A DNA stretch of 64,000 nucleotides from Prorocentrum cordatum (lineage: Eukaryota; Sar; Dinophyceae; Prorocentrales; Prorocentraceae). The notes under the pieces are model-generated. The model saw only the letters and a program-made list of their open reading frames with translations. It was not told where the DNA came from and did not search any database. Both the position numbers and the translations under genes were made by a program. Positions 35,702 through 46,378 of this stretch are shown here, in pieces (positions within the stretch are counted from its first letter, which is position 1; every line of letters starts with the position of its first letter). Where the stretch lies: the NCBI GenBank assembly GCA_963575745.1, contig CAUYUJ010004335.1, positions 1,232,207 to 1,296,206 of the forward strand. The letters are read 5' to 3'.

Positions 35702-36396
35702 TACGACCACCCTGCGGGTGATAAGGATGTTGGGAGGGAGGGGGGCCAGCAATGGGCAACAATGGTGAGTGTTGCGTTGCCGCTCGCTCTTGGGACCATC
35801 GATCCCACTATCGATACCACTCGATCGATCTCACTATCGCTATCACTCGATCGATTTCACTGCCGGTCTCACTCTGGATCTCGCAATAAATCCCACGATC
35901 GATCCCCCTATCGATATCACTCGATCTCACAATCGATATCACTATTCATATCACTATCGATCTCACTATCGATCTCACGATCGATCTCACTATCGGTCTC
36001 ACTATGGATCTCGCTATCCATCTCACAATCGATTTCGTCATCGGTCTCACCATCGTTTTCGCACCAGCGGGACACCGGGACACCGGCGGGACACACCAGC
36101 GGGACACCAACGGGACACCGCGGGCCACCGCTTGCCGGAGGAAGAATCATGTGGTCCGGCCGGGGCCCAGCCACGAGCGGGACACCGGCGGGACACCGCG
36201 GGCCACCGCTTGCCGGAGGAAGAGTCATTTGGTCCTGCCGCGCCTCAGCCACAGGAGACTTTCCTCTCGCCCGCCCACGCAGCTTCGCCTCGCCCGCACG
36301 CACGGCGCGCACGAACACGAAACCGAAACCGATTTCCCGGTGGGGGACTCTCTCTCTCCGTTCCACTTCGATCTCACCCCCCAACCTCCGATGTAT
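35702..36396 (+). mobile_element. Composite hairpin-ATCGAT element, copy 3 (+)
   Basis: Head TACGACCACCCTGCGGGTGA, ATCGATCTCACT array (about 35800-36060), two rounds of GGGACACCGGCGGGACACC and CTTGCCGGAGGAAGA.TCAT. The tail GCCCACGCAGCTTCGCCTCG, ACGAAACCGAAACCGATTTC and TTCCACTTCGATCTCACCCC follows. A TA-rich tract comes next. It is head-to-head with copy 2. Confidence 0.55.
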
Positions 36397-36436
36397 CTAC
36401 ATATACTGCATGTGTATGTGTGTATATATATACACA

Positions 36437-36476
36437 CTAGAACCACGCGCGCGCTTCGCGCACGCTTAGGTTCTAG
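36437..36476 (+). other. Strong stem-loop
   Basis: CTAGAACC (36437-36444) pairs with GGTTCTAG (36469-36476). Inside, GCGCG-CTT-CGCGC forms a second stem. The 40-base structure is isolated; no T run follows, and its function is unknown. Confidence 0.6.
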
Positions 36477-36830
36477 TCACTCCCGCGACCACGCTCAACA
36501 CCGCCAATGCCGCCACGGCTACCACCGCCCTTTCCGCCATCACCGCGGTCACGACCATTTCTGATTTCATGTCCATTCTGGGCATGACCACCCCATCCAC
36601 AACGATTGCACTGTTCACGACCACTATAACGGCCATTGGTTCAACCTCTGCCTGTACCGCCACCAATACCACTACCATTGCCACTGCCACTGCCGCGAAT
36701 CCACGACCACTATCATTCCCACCACGGCAAGTGCCATCGCCACGACCATCCTAATCGTCGGTAGGACCACAATCGGCGCACGAACTGTAGCCAACTGCAG
36801 CCATCACCACCTGATCCCTCCAGGGCTCTC
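36477..36830. other. Thr/Ala- or Val/Met-rich open region, unrecognised
   Basis: Trinucleotide-biased sequence, open on plus (VTPATTLNTANAATATTA) and on minus (74 codons, Val/Met/Ala-rich). It resembles the style of the 15-nt repeat near 34 kb but without regular period. Confidence 0.35.
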
Positions 36831-37700
36831 CTGGGGGCGTCTTCTGGGCCCCTTGGCGCTGTCTTGGGAGCCTTGTGGGGCTCTCCTGGAGCCCTCTTGG
36901 GCCGTCTTGGGGCTCTGATGAGATGTCTTGGGGACCTCTTGGGCCGTCTTGAAGCTCTCTTGGGCCCTTCTTGGGGGCCGCTTGGCCGAATTGGGGATCC
37001 CACCGCTTCTTCTCACATCCTCGTTATTCAGTGTTCATTTCTCTTCGCCTTTGCTCGTTTCCTCGCCCTCCCTCCCCTCGTCCTTCTGCGCACTTTTCCT
37101 GCTCAGCCTTCCCTCTTCTTCCTCCTCGTCCTGATCTTTTCTGCATATTCCCTCTTTCCCCCTGCTCCTCCTCCCTTCCTCCTCTTCCTTCTCCCTCCCC
37201 CCCGCGTGGATCTCCGCTGGAGAAGCCTCCGGAAAATCTGGGAGGCCAGGTTCGTCTGGGGCGTTTTGGAGGCCTTTTGGGGCCTCCTTGGGACCTCTGG
37301 GGGCGGAGGGCTTGAAATGTTCGTAGGGCATCCTCTCTGGGCCCCTGCTTGGGGCCGTCCTGGGTCCCTGTTGGGCAGTCTTGGGGACCTCTTGGGCTAG
37401 CCAGGGGCCCTTCTGGGCTGTCTTGGAACCCTCTTGGGCTGTCTTGGGGCGATCCTGGCGGCCTCTCGGGCCGTCTTCGTTCCCCTGGAACGGCAAGAGG
37501 CGAATCCCTGAAAATGTACGTTTTCCGGGGACGGGGCCAATTTTGCATCTTGGGGCCCTCTTGGGAGGGCTCTTGGGGCCCTCTTGGGCTGTCTCGGGAG
37601 CTCCCGGGAGCCCTCTTGGAGCCATCGTCGGCGTCTTCAAGCTACATTTCGAGGCTCGTGCGCCCTCTTGATCTGTTTGGCGGCCTCAGGCGCCCTCTGG
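36831..37700 (-). repeat. CCAAGA-word array in reverse orientation, with a pyrimidine tract
   Basis: GGGCCGTCTTGG-type words at 36831-36990 and 37240-37690. 37020-37205 is CCCTCC/CTTCC-rich. Confidence 0.8.
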
Positions 37701-38204
37701 AGCCGTCCCAGGGGCGCCCCAGAGGCCCCAGTACCCCCATGCGCGCTCGAGGACGCGGTCCCGAGCCCCCCGTCGTAGCTAGGCTTGATCGGCCAACTCA
37801 TGTATTCTCATGTTGGTCGCTTCCTACGTCCAGGGACTCCCTTGGAGGCCCTGCGCAAGCCTCGGAATCGTATAGAAGGGGAAGTACGGAAACGCAGAAA
37901 TCATTAATTCATTTCCTTCAGGTATTCAACGATTTGAGGCCCTCAAAGGCATCCTTGGTTTTTTGGGGGAGGTGATGGGGTCTGAATTGTGGTCTCTTGT
38001 GCAAGAGTACCCCCATGCCCACGATAATAATGTACCCCCCCCCCCTTAAGTCGTTGGAGTTTTTTATCGTCGACCAATAAGAGTTTGGTCGGGGGCGCGG
38101 GGCGCGGAGGCCAAACTTCATTATCACCTCGGAACGTTATGTTGAGGTAGCAAGATCAATTTATGTTGAAATAGCAACATCAAGCGAAGCGATCAGACTT
38201 TTTT
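37701..38204. other. No recognised gene
   Basis: Mixed sequence; a C run near 38036-38044; TTTTTTATCGTCGACC near 38071 recalls the terminal words of the foldback element at 40434. Confidence 0.4.
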
Positions 38205-38660
38205 CAGGATGTCTCAAGCGAACCCAAGAATTTTGGGAGGCAGGCTCAAACGAAACGAGCAATGTTGCAAGGATGTCTCAAGCGAAACCAGTAATTCTGT
38301 GAGGATGTCTCAAGCGATTCGAGAAGCTTGTCGAGGATGTCTCAAGCGAAACAAGCATATACTCGAGGATGTCTCGAGCGATTCGAGAAGCTTGTCGAGG
38401 ATGTCTCAAGCGAAACAAGCATATACTCGAGGATGTCTCAAGCGAAACAAGCATATACTGAAGGATGTCTCAAGCGAAACGATACGTTTCTTAAGTATGT
38501 CTCAAGCGAAAACAACAATTCTGTGAGGATGTCTCAAGCGAAACCAAGAATTTTGGGAGGCAGGCTCAAACGAAACGAGCAATGTTTCAAGGATGTCTCA
38601 AGCGATTCGAGAAGCTTGTCGAGGATGTCTCAAGCGAAACAAGCATATACTCGAGGATTG
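38205..38660 (+). repeat. 32-bp satellite, array 1
   Basis: GGATGTCTCAAGCGAAACAA then GCATATACTCGA with a 32-base period near 38399-38462; about 14 units of varying length, some with GATTCGAGAAGCTTGTCGA in place of the second half. Confidence 0.9.
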
Positions 38661-39790
38661 CTCTTGTTCTTCCTCTTCTCTTCTCCTTCTTTTTTCTTAA
38701 TTTATATTTTTATTTCTTTATATGTTTCTTTATGTATTTCTTTTTTTCCTCTCTCTCCCCATGCCCCCCTGAACTTGTTTATCCCTGGTGTTGATTATCC
38801 ATGGCAAGTGAGGCACATGAGCTACCCTACACGAGCACTCAAAAAACCAATTTTCAGAAAGCGTTTGTAAATTAAATATAATAGATTTGGAACTTGAAAT
38901 GTTTGCTCTTTTTCTTTCTCATCTCTTCTCCTTCTTTTTTCTTAATTTATATTTTTATTTCTTTATGTATTTCTTTATTTCTTTCTTGTTTCCTCTCTCT
39001 CCCCATGCCCCCCTGAACTTGTTTATCCCTGGGGTTGATTATCCACGGAAAGTGAGGCACATGAGCTACCCTACACGAGCACTTGAAAATTTCAATTTTC
39101 ATAAAGCGTTTGATGCTAAAAAATAATACATTTGAATCTTCAGATTTGTTTTATCCTCCTTTCCTCTCGTCTTCTACTTCTCCTCCTCATTTCGTCTTGT
39201 CCTTTTCCGTTTTAATATTTCTTGTATGTATTTCCCTCAACTCTCCCTTTGTTTTATTTTGTTCTCTCGTTGTATCTTTCTCTCTCCCCATGCGCCCCTG
39301 AACTTGTTTATCCCTGGGGTTGATTATCCACGGAAAGTGAGGCACATGAGCTCCTACACGAGCACTTGTTTTTACAAAAAAAAGAAGCGTTTGTAAATAA
39401 AATATAATAGATTGGGAACTTGAAATGTTTGCTTTTCTTCTTCCTCTCCTCTTCTACTTCTCCTCTTGAATTTTTCTTCTCCTCTTCATTTTCATCAGTT
39501 ATTTTCTCTCTCTCTCTCTCTATCTCCCTGTCTCTCTCCCCCCCATGCCCCCTTGAACTTGTTTATCCCTGGGGTGGATTATCCATGGAAAATCTGATCG
39601 TTTTTTTAATTATATCCTCTCTGATGTTTTTCTCTCTCTGTTTCTCTATCTCTCTCTCCTCTTGCTCCTCTCCTGTCTTTTCCTTTCCTCTCCTCCTCTC
39701 CTTCTTCTCTTGCTTTTCATTATCTCCTCTTCTTCTCTCTCTCTCTATCTTTCTTTCTCAATTTTCATAAAGCGCTTCTATATAAAATCT
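38661..39790 (+). repeat. AT-rich ~240-285 bp tandem repeat
   Basis: CCTGAACTTGTTTATCCCTG followed by TTGATTATCCA recurs near 38769, 39012, 39297 and 39555. T/C-rich sequence lies before each, and AAAGCGTTTGTAAAT with ATAATAGATTTGGAACTTGA after the first ones. Confidence 0.85.
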
Positions 39791-40245
<455 letters not shown>

Positions 40246-40249
40246 TTTT

Positions 40250-40294
<45 letters not shown>

Positions 40295-40430
40295 CAACCC
40301 CCCCAGCACAACCCTCCAGCACAACCCTCCAGCACAACCCTCCAGCACAACCCTCCAGCACAACCCTCCAGCACAACCCTCCAGCACAACCCTCCAGCAC
40401 AACCCTGCAGCACAACCCCTCAGCACAACC
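40246..40430 (+). repeat. (TC)n and 13-bp (CAGCACAACCCTC)n
   Basis: A dinucleotide run to 40291, then about ten 13-base units to 40425. Confidence 0.95.
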
Positions 40431-40433
40431 TCT

Positions 40434-41073
40434 TGAGGTTTATTATCGTCGGCAGTTTTTTATCATCGGCAGTGGTCGATAGCAACTCCTGAGCTCTCCG
40501 GGAACACGGCGGCACGCAAATGATACGCATGTTTTTGAAAAACTTCATTTTGAAAAAAAAAAAAAATTGCGAATTCCATTGAAATCTTTTCGAATTTGCG
40601 AAATCGAGCCGTCAGGCGCTTGAATGCCGCACTGCGTTCGAGATTTAGGCGAAAGCGTGTGCGACGCAATTTTCTCATGACACGCATTTTTTTGAAAAAC
40701 CTTATTTTGACAAAAAATACTATATTTGGTTGCGAATTCCATTGAAATCCTTTCGAAATTGCGAATTCGAACCCGCACGCGCCTGAATGCCACACTGCGT
40801 TCGATATTCGGGCAAAAGCGCGCGCGACGCAAATTTCTCATAAATGCGTCGCGTGCTTAAATCTCGAACGCAATGTGGCATTCAAGCGCCTGACGGCTCG
40901 ATTTCGCAATTTTGAAAAGATTACAATGGAATTCGCAATTAAACAAAGTTTTTTTTTCAAAATGAAGTTTTTCAAAAAATGCGTATCATTTGCGTGCCGC
41001 CGTCTTCCGGGAGAGCTCAGGAGTTGCGATTGACCACTGCCGATGATAAAAAACTGCCGACGATAATAAACCT
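40434..41073. mobile_element. Foldback (TIR) element of about 640 bp
   Basis: The left arm (40434-40655) starts GAGGTTTATTATCGTCGGCA and runs through CTCCTGAGCTCTCCGGGA, GCAAATGATACGCAT and GGCGCTTGAATGCCGC. The right arm (40852-41073) is its reverse complement, ending TGCCGACGATAATAAACCTC. Between them (40670-40830) lies a diverged third copy in left-arm orientation. Both arms share every block in mirror order. There is no ORF with a transposase motif, so it is a non-autonomous foldback or MITE-like element. No target duplication was identified. Confidence 0.8.
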
Positions 41074-41078
41074 CAGCC

Positions 41079-41324
41079 GATGATAAAAAAACTGCCCACG
41101 ATAATAAACCTCAGAGGAGCGCACGGCGGGAGAGAGAGAGAGAGAGAGTCTCACCTCTCTCTCTCTCTCTCTCTCTCCCTCCCTCCCTCCCTCTCTCCTC
41201 TTTCTCTCACTATCTCTCTCTGCTCAAGGTGAGCTGCTGAAGCAGAGCTGCTCAAGCAGATGGCTGCTCAGAGAGCAGAACCAGACAATGAGACCTTCGA
41301 GAATAAAAAACACAATTATTTCGA
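41079..41324. other. Extra foldback-terminus copy and (GA)n/(TC)n
   Basis: 41079-41112 repeats the terminal CGATAATAAACCTC word once more. GA and TC runs face each other at 41130-41190, able to pair. Confidence 0.6.
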
Positions 41325-41485
41325 GGATGTCTCAAGCGAAATAAGCAATAGTTTGACGGTGTCTCAAGCGAAATAAGCAATAGTTTGTGGATGTCTCAAG
41401 CGAAACAAGGGATTTGTCGAGGATGTCTCCAGCGAGATAAGCCATTGCTGAGGATATTTTAATGAAGATTAAACGCCAAGGATGT
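41325..41485 (+). repeat. 32-bp satellite, array 2
   Basis: Five diverged units of GGATGTCTCAAGCGAAATAA with GCAATAGTTTG, the same family as 38205-38660. Confidence 0.8.
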
Positions 41486-42004
41486 CTCAAAACGTGCTCG
41501 GTTTGGTCTCCTCTTGATCATCTCTTACTTCGAGATTATGCTGAGGTCTGGTGGGCTACTTTGATTATCTCCCCCTGAACCCCGAACTTTATTATCCCCT
41601 AGTGTTTATTATCGTGAGCATGGGGTTAGACCGGAGGCCAAACTTGAAAAACAAAAAAGGAATTGTGGGATTTCCATGTTTGTCCAATTCCTCGGCGCTC
41701 TTCGGCGCTGTTTTTTGTTTGTGCCTCGCGGGTTTTGTTAGCCGGGCCCCTCAAGGGTGTGGCTTCCGGACCCCCTGGGGGTTCTGGAGGCCTCCTGGAG
41801 GCCTGGAGAGCCGTTGGAAGGGTGTCTCAGGCTGCGCGGGAGCGTTTTGGGCCATTCTTTGCGTTCTGGGAGCTCCTTGGGGTCGTCTTGGGCTGTCCTT
41901 GGGCGTCTTGGGGGCCCCCCGGGAAGCCGAGAGACGCGGTACTGGCCAGATGTCAGGGGATGTGCGGGATCTCCGAGTCGGAGTCCCACTTTGAAAAAAA
42001 ACGG
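41486..42004. other. No recognised gene
   Basis: 41570-41660 repeats TTTATTATC words. 41750-41930 holds a short reverse-oriented CCAAGA-like stretch (GGGGTCGTCTTGGGCTGTCC). Confidence 0.45.
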
Positions 42005-42182
42005 GAATTCTGGGAATTCCTTTCTCCCAACCCTCCTTGGTTGGGTATTCGTTTTGAATAGAGCACTGTGGTCGCGTCCCTCCTCCTCCTCCTCCTCCTC
42101 CTCCTCCTCCTCCTCCTCCTCCTCCTCCTCCTCCTCCTCCTCCTCCTCCTCCCGCCTCCCGCCTCCTCCTGCCCTCTCTTCG
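42005..42182 (+). repeat. Hairpin plus (TCC)n module, copy b
   Basis: Stem CCCAACC (42026-42032) and GGTTGGG (42039-42045), then TATTCGTTTTGAATAGAGCA, then TCC triplets to 42160. Directly precedes the 101-bp satellite. Confidence 0.7.
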
Positions 42183-44213
42183 CCGACGATGGGGGCCTCG
42201 ATCTGCGAAACTGTCGCCACTTTCGAGGGCTGCTGGTGGGTCCTGCGGAGTGAGGCCCTGCGCAGATCTGAGCTAGACCTCGCCATCCCTGGGGGGCTGC
42301 GATCTGCGAAACTGTCGCCAACTTCGAGGGCTGCTGGTGGGTCCTGCGGAGTGGGGCACCGCGCAGATCTGAGCGAGACCTCGCCGTCCCTGGGGGGCTG
42401 CGATCTTCGAAACCGTCGCCACTTTCGAGGGCTGCTGGTGGGTCCTGCGGAGTGAGGCACCGCGCAGATCTGAGCGCGACCTCGCCGTCCCTGGGGGGCT
42501 GCGATCTGCGAAACTGTCGCCTCTTTCGAGGGCTGCTGGTGGGTCCTGCGCAGTGCGGCACCGCGCAGATCTGAGCGAGACCTCGCCGTCCCTGGGGGGC
42601 TGCGATCTGCGAAACTGTCGCCACTTTCGAGGGCTGCTGGTGGGTCTTGCGGAGTGAGGCACCGCGCAGATCTGAGCGAGACCTCGCCGTCCCTGGGGGG
42701 CTGCGATCTGCGAAAGTGTCGCCACTTTCGAGGGTTGCTGGTGGGTCCTGCGGAGTACAGCACCGCGCAGATCTGAGCGGGACCTCGCCGTCCCTGGGGG
42801 GCTGCGATCTGCGAAACCGTCGCCACTTTCGAGGGCTGCTGGTGGGTCCTGCGGAGTGAGGCACCGCGCAGATCTGAGCGGGACCTCGCCGTCCCTGGGG
42901 GGCTGCGATCTGCGACGCGGTCGCCTCTTTCGAGGGCTGCTGGTGGGTCCTGCGGACTGAGGCACCGCGGGGACCTGAGCGGGACCTCGCCGTCCCTGGG
43001 GGGCTGCGATCTGCGACACTGTCGCCACTTTCGAGGGCTGCTGGTGGGTCTAGCGGAGTGCGGCACCGCGCAGATCTGAGCGGGACCTCGCCGTCCCTGG
43101 GGGGCTGCGATCTGCGAAACTGTCGCCTCGTTCGAGGGCTGCTGGTGGGTCCTGCGGAGTGAGGCACCCGGCAGATCTGAGCGAGACCTCGCCGTCCCTG
43201 GGGGGCTGCGATCTGCGAAACTGTCGCCACTTTCGAGGGCCGCTGGTGGGTCCTGCGGAATGAGGCACCGCGCAGATCTAGGCGAGACCTCGCCGTCCCT
43301 GGGGGGCTGCGATCTGCGAAACTGCCGCCACTTTCGAGGGCTGCTGGTGGGTCCTGCGGAGTACAGCACCGCGCAGATCTGAGCGGGACCTCGCTGTCTC
43401 TGGGGGGGTGCGATCTCCGAAACCGTCGCCACTTTCGAGGGCTGCTGGTGGGTCCTGCGGAGTGCAGCACCGCGCAGATCTGAGCGGGACCTCGCCGTCC
43501 CTGGGGGGCTGCGATCTGCGAAACTGTCGCCTCGTTCGAGGGCTGCTGGTGGGTCCTGTGGAGTGGGGGCACCGGGCAGATCTGAGCGAGACCTCGCCGT
43601 CCCTGGGGGGCTGCGATCTGCGAAACTGTCGCCACTTTCGATGGCTGCTGGTGGGTCCAGCGGAGTGAGGCACCGCGCAGATCTGAGCGCGACCTCGCCG
43701 TCCTTGGGGGGCTCCGATCTGCGAAACTGACGCCACTTTCGGGGCTGCTTGGGGGGGCAACATAGCGATATGCGGAAACTGTCGCCACTTTCGAAGGCTG
43801 CTGGCGGGTCCAGCGGAGTGAGGCACTGCGCAGATCTGAGCGGGACCTCGCTGTCCCTGGGGGGGTGCGATCTGCGAAACTGTCGCCAATTTCGAAGGCT
43901 GCTGGTGGGTCTTGCGGAGTGAGCCACCGCGCAAATCTGAGCGAGACCTCGCCGTCCCTGGAGGGCTGCGATCTGCGAAACCGTCGCCACTTTCGAGGGC
44001 TGCTGGTGGATCCTGCGGAGTGAGGCTCCGCGCAGATCTGAGCGAGACCTCGCCGTCCCTGGGGGGCTGCGATCTGCGAAACTGCCGCCATTTTCGAGGG
44101 TCGCTGGTGGGTCCTGCGGACTGAAGCACCGCGCAGATCTGAGCGGGGCCTCGCCGTCCTTGGGGGGCTGCGATCTGCGAAACCGTCGCAACTTTCGAAG
44201 GCTGGTGGCGGGG
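42183..44213. repeat. 101-bp satellite array, about 20 copies
   Basis: GTCCTGCGGAGTG positions 42240, 42341, 42442, 42543 and 42644 give an exact 101-base period. The unit includes CCCTGGGGGGCTGCGATCTG, CGAAACTGTCGCCACTTTCG, AGGGCTGCTGGTGGGTCCTG and GCACCGCGCAGATCTGAGCG. The minus strand is open across nearly the whole array in all three frames, giving spurious ORFs up to 1077 codons. Confidence 0.95.
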
Positions 44214-44634
44214 TCAGGTAGTCTCAATTCAGTGTTATTGGCTCCGCGCTGTCGTCCTGCATTCCTCTGCTCAATGAGGTGCAACGCCCGGGTCGATATC
44301 CACGGTCGGTGGGCCGCGGCTGGTTGTAGTGGTACCGACTTCGCCATGGCTTCTTTCATGCACGAGGCCAATGTTTCGGCCTTACCCTCGAGATCCAGGG
44401 CGGCGCGTTCCGGAGTCCAATGTGCGATCAAGTGCTCCGCATACGTCTTTGCCGTTTCTGGGCAGCGTAGATTTGTCATATCATACTTCGGAGGCGGTGC
44501 TGGTTGTGCTTGTTTCTCGATGCTGATTTCCATATCCACCACATTTACAAAATGATGTGACTGTGATTGTCGCCCGCGGTCGCCCCAGACGTTTGCAATG
44601 CAAGATAGCCAAGCGTTGGCGACAACCACGTGGT
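44214..44634 (-). pseudogene. LINE ORF2, endonuclease end and linker to RT
   Basis: Continues the endonuclease with LDHVVVANAWLSC (the conserved Q-(I/L)-D-(Y/H) region) and GRQSQSHHFVNVV (conserved SHHF, with the catalytic His). Then come YAEHLIAHWTPERAALDLEG and AAHRPWISTRALHLIEQRNA. The word kPWIS..TL.LI..R is typical of the linker before the reverse transcriptase in dinoflagellate LINEs. The frame runs on into the satellite near 44214. Confidence 0.65.
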
Positions 44635-45613
44635 CGAGTCCCACCAGCCCTCTGGGCGTAGGTGGTCTAGAGCAGATCCTCTTCCACCCCTCCCTCTTCC
44701 CCCTTGGGGAGGGGTTTACCCCTCCCCCTACCCCCTCCCCTGGACCTGGACGGGGGGGGCCGCGGGTAGTTAGAGCGTCCAAGATGGCCCAAGACGGCTC
44801 CAAGAGCGCCTCAGAGAACCCAAGATGAGCTCCAAGATGGCTCAAGATAGCGCAAGATCGCTCACGATGGCTCCTAAGATGGTTCCAAGAAGCCCAAAGA
44901 CGGCCCCAAGATAACTCCAAGTGGCCAAACAGCTCCCCAAGGAGGCCCCGAAGAGGCCAAAATCGTCCCAAAACCTAAGGAAAATCAATGATTTTTGCTT
45001 TCTCGCCTTTTCGCTTCCGATGGCCATCCGAGGCCTGGAGATGGCTCCAAGATGGCCCAAGAGGGCCCCAAGAGAGCCCCAAAAGAGCCCCAAGACGGCC
45101 CCAAGAGCGCCCAAGAGCACTCCAAGAGCGTTCCAAGAGGGGTCCAAGAGGCGATTTTAGGGGCTTCCGAGGGGGGGCGCTAATTCACCCCCCCCTCTTG
45201 TTTGATCGACTCCCTCCAAGATGGCCCCAAGAAGCGCCCAGGAAGCCCCAAGAGGTCCCAAGATGGCCCCAAAATGGCCCCAAGAGGCCCCCAAGAGGCC
45301 CCCCGGAGGCCCCCAAGAGACCCCCAAGAGGCCCCAAGAGCCCCCCCAGATGCACCCAAGATGCTCCAAGAGGCCTCGGCGAGAATGCCTAATCATTGAT
45401 TCTACACAGGTTTTAGCCACATGGAGGCCTCTTGGGGGGGGGCACGGATTAAGATGACTCCAAGAGCGTCTGGGAGAGCCCAAAATGACCTCCAAGATGG
45501 CTCAAGATATCCCAAGATGTCTCATAATGGCTTCCTCTGTGTGCTGCCCACTTCTCTGATCGAGGCAATTCCTCTGGGCATCGTTTCTGGATGGGCTGGT
45601 GGGGATTCGCGAA
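44634..45613 (+). mobile_element. CCAAGA-array element inserted in the LINE ORF2
   Basis: Begins with hairpin 1 (TCCCACCAGCCCTCTGGGCG, 44639) and GGGGAGGGGTTTACCCC. Continues as a CCAAGATGGCC array (44770-45540) with the TCATTGATT/CCTTAGG spacer variants near 44985 and 45395, and ends ATCGTTTCTGGATGGGCTGG (45577). Both flanks are minus-strand LINE ORF2. GCGACAAC lies close to both junctions (44619-44626, 45614-45621). Confidence 0.5.
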
Positions 45614-45626
45614 GCGACAACAATTG

Positions 45627-46375
45627 CTCAAACCTGCCTGGCACGATCGGTTCCGACGGCTTCACCCCGAGATCATGGTACGTAATATTGGACTCGTCCC
45701 CGCTGTTGAAAACGTGTTTGTCACAGTTGTTTCAAATGCCCCGCATAGCTCTATGAGTAGCTCTCGGTTCGATGTGGGATCCCACTTCCCTCGCGGATTG
45801 TGGAAAATATGCTCTCCGTGCTCCCCCCCGGGAAATCGACGCAAGAGCCTCGCGTTGAAGTCGCCCAAAAGTACAGCGGGCCCATGTGAGGCACACATGT
45901 TGGTGAACCCCAGAAGATCCATAAAGAAGTCGCGCCTGACGTCGTAGTCGTGCTCGTTCGTCCACGCGCACGCCGTGACAAGCGTCAATACCCCGCCTGT
46001 GACCCGCAAGCGAATGCAAGCCTTTCCGTTGTCTCGTTGCCGGTACCCTTTGATAGATTGGCGAGCCCAACGGGCTACAATAAATCCAACTCCCGCGCAC
46101 TCTCTTCCGCCCCCTCCGGCGCCAGATAAAATGATGAGGTGCCCCTCGAAATCAAATACGGGTGAGCCTTTGCAATGTGTCTCTTGGAGACATGGCACCG
46201 CCATGCCCATATTTCGCTTGTGCCGAACTAATTCGTATAGTTTTACCGCACTGTCCAAGCTAATGCCTTCGACACTCCAGGACGCAATGCGGCTGCATGT
46301 TATTGGCCGGCACGAGTATGTAACCCACTTGCCGGGTGTAGGCGCCGCTGCCACATCGCCAATGCGCCGTCGCAT
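45627..46375 (-). pseudogene. LINE ORF2, AP-type endonuclease domain (truncated)
   Basis: Starts at ATG 46375, two codons after the ORF1 stop and in the same frame. Motifs: ASWSVEGIS (family SWNVEG, the Asn is Ser here), AVPCLQETHCKG (catalytic Glu in LQETH), GPAVLLGDFNARLL (GDFNA). The frame ends at a stop near 45662. A shifted frame continues ITYHDLGVKPSEPIVPGRFE as far as QL, where the insertion begins. The enzyme nicks target DNA to prime reverse transcription. The Asn loss and frameshift suggest inactivity. Confidence 0.75.
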
Positions 46376-46378
46376 TTC

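Noticed and set aside
44631-44665. A tRNA gene or clear SINE promoter at the CCACCAGCCC hairpin
   Set aside because: Only a B-box-like word was seen (8 of 9 positions), with no A box, acceptor stem or anticodon arm. Kept as a hint only.
41738-44971. A 1077-codon minus-strand ORF that looks like a giant repeat protein
   Set aside because: It is the 101-bp satellite read through all phases, fused to a LINE ORF2 fragment at one end and a CCAAGA array at the other. Composition is dictated by the DNA repeat.
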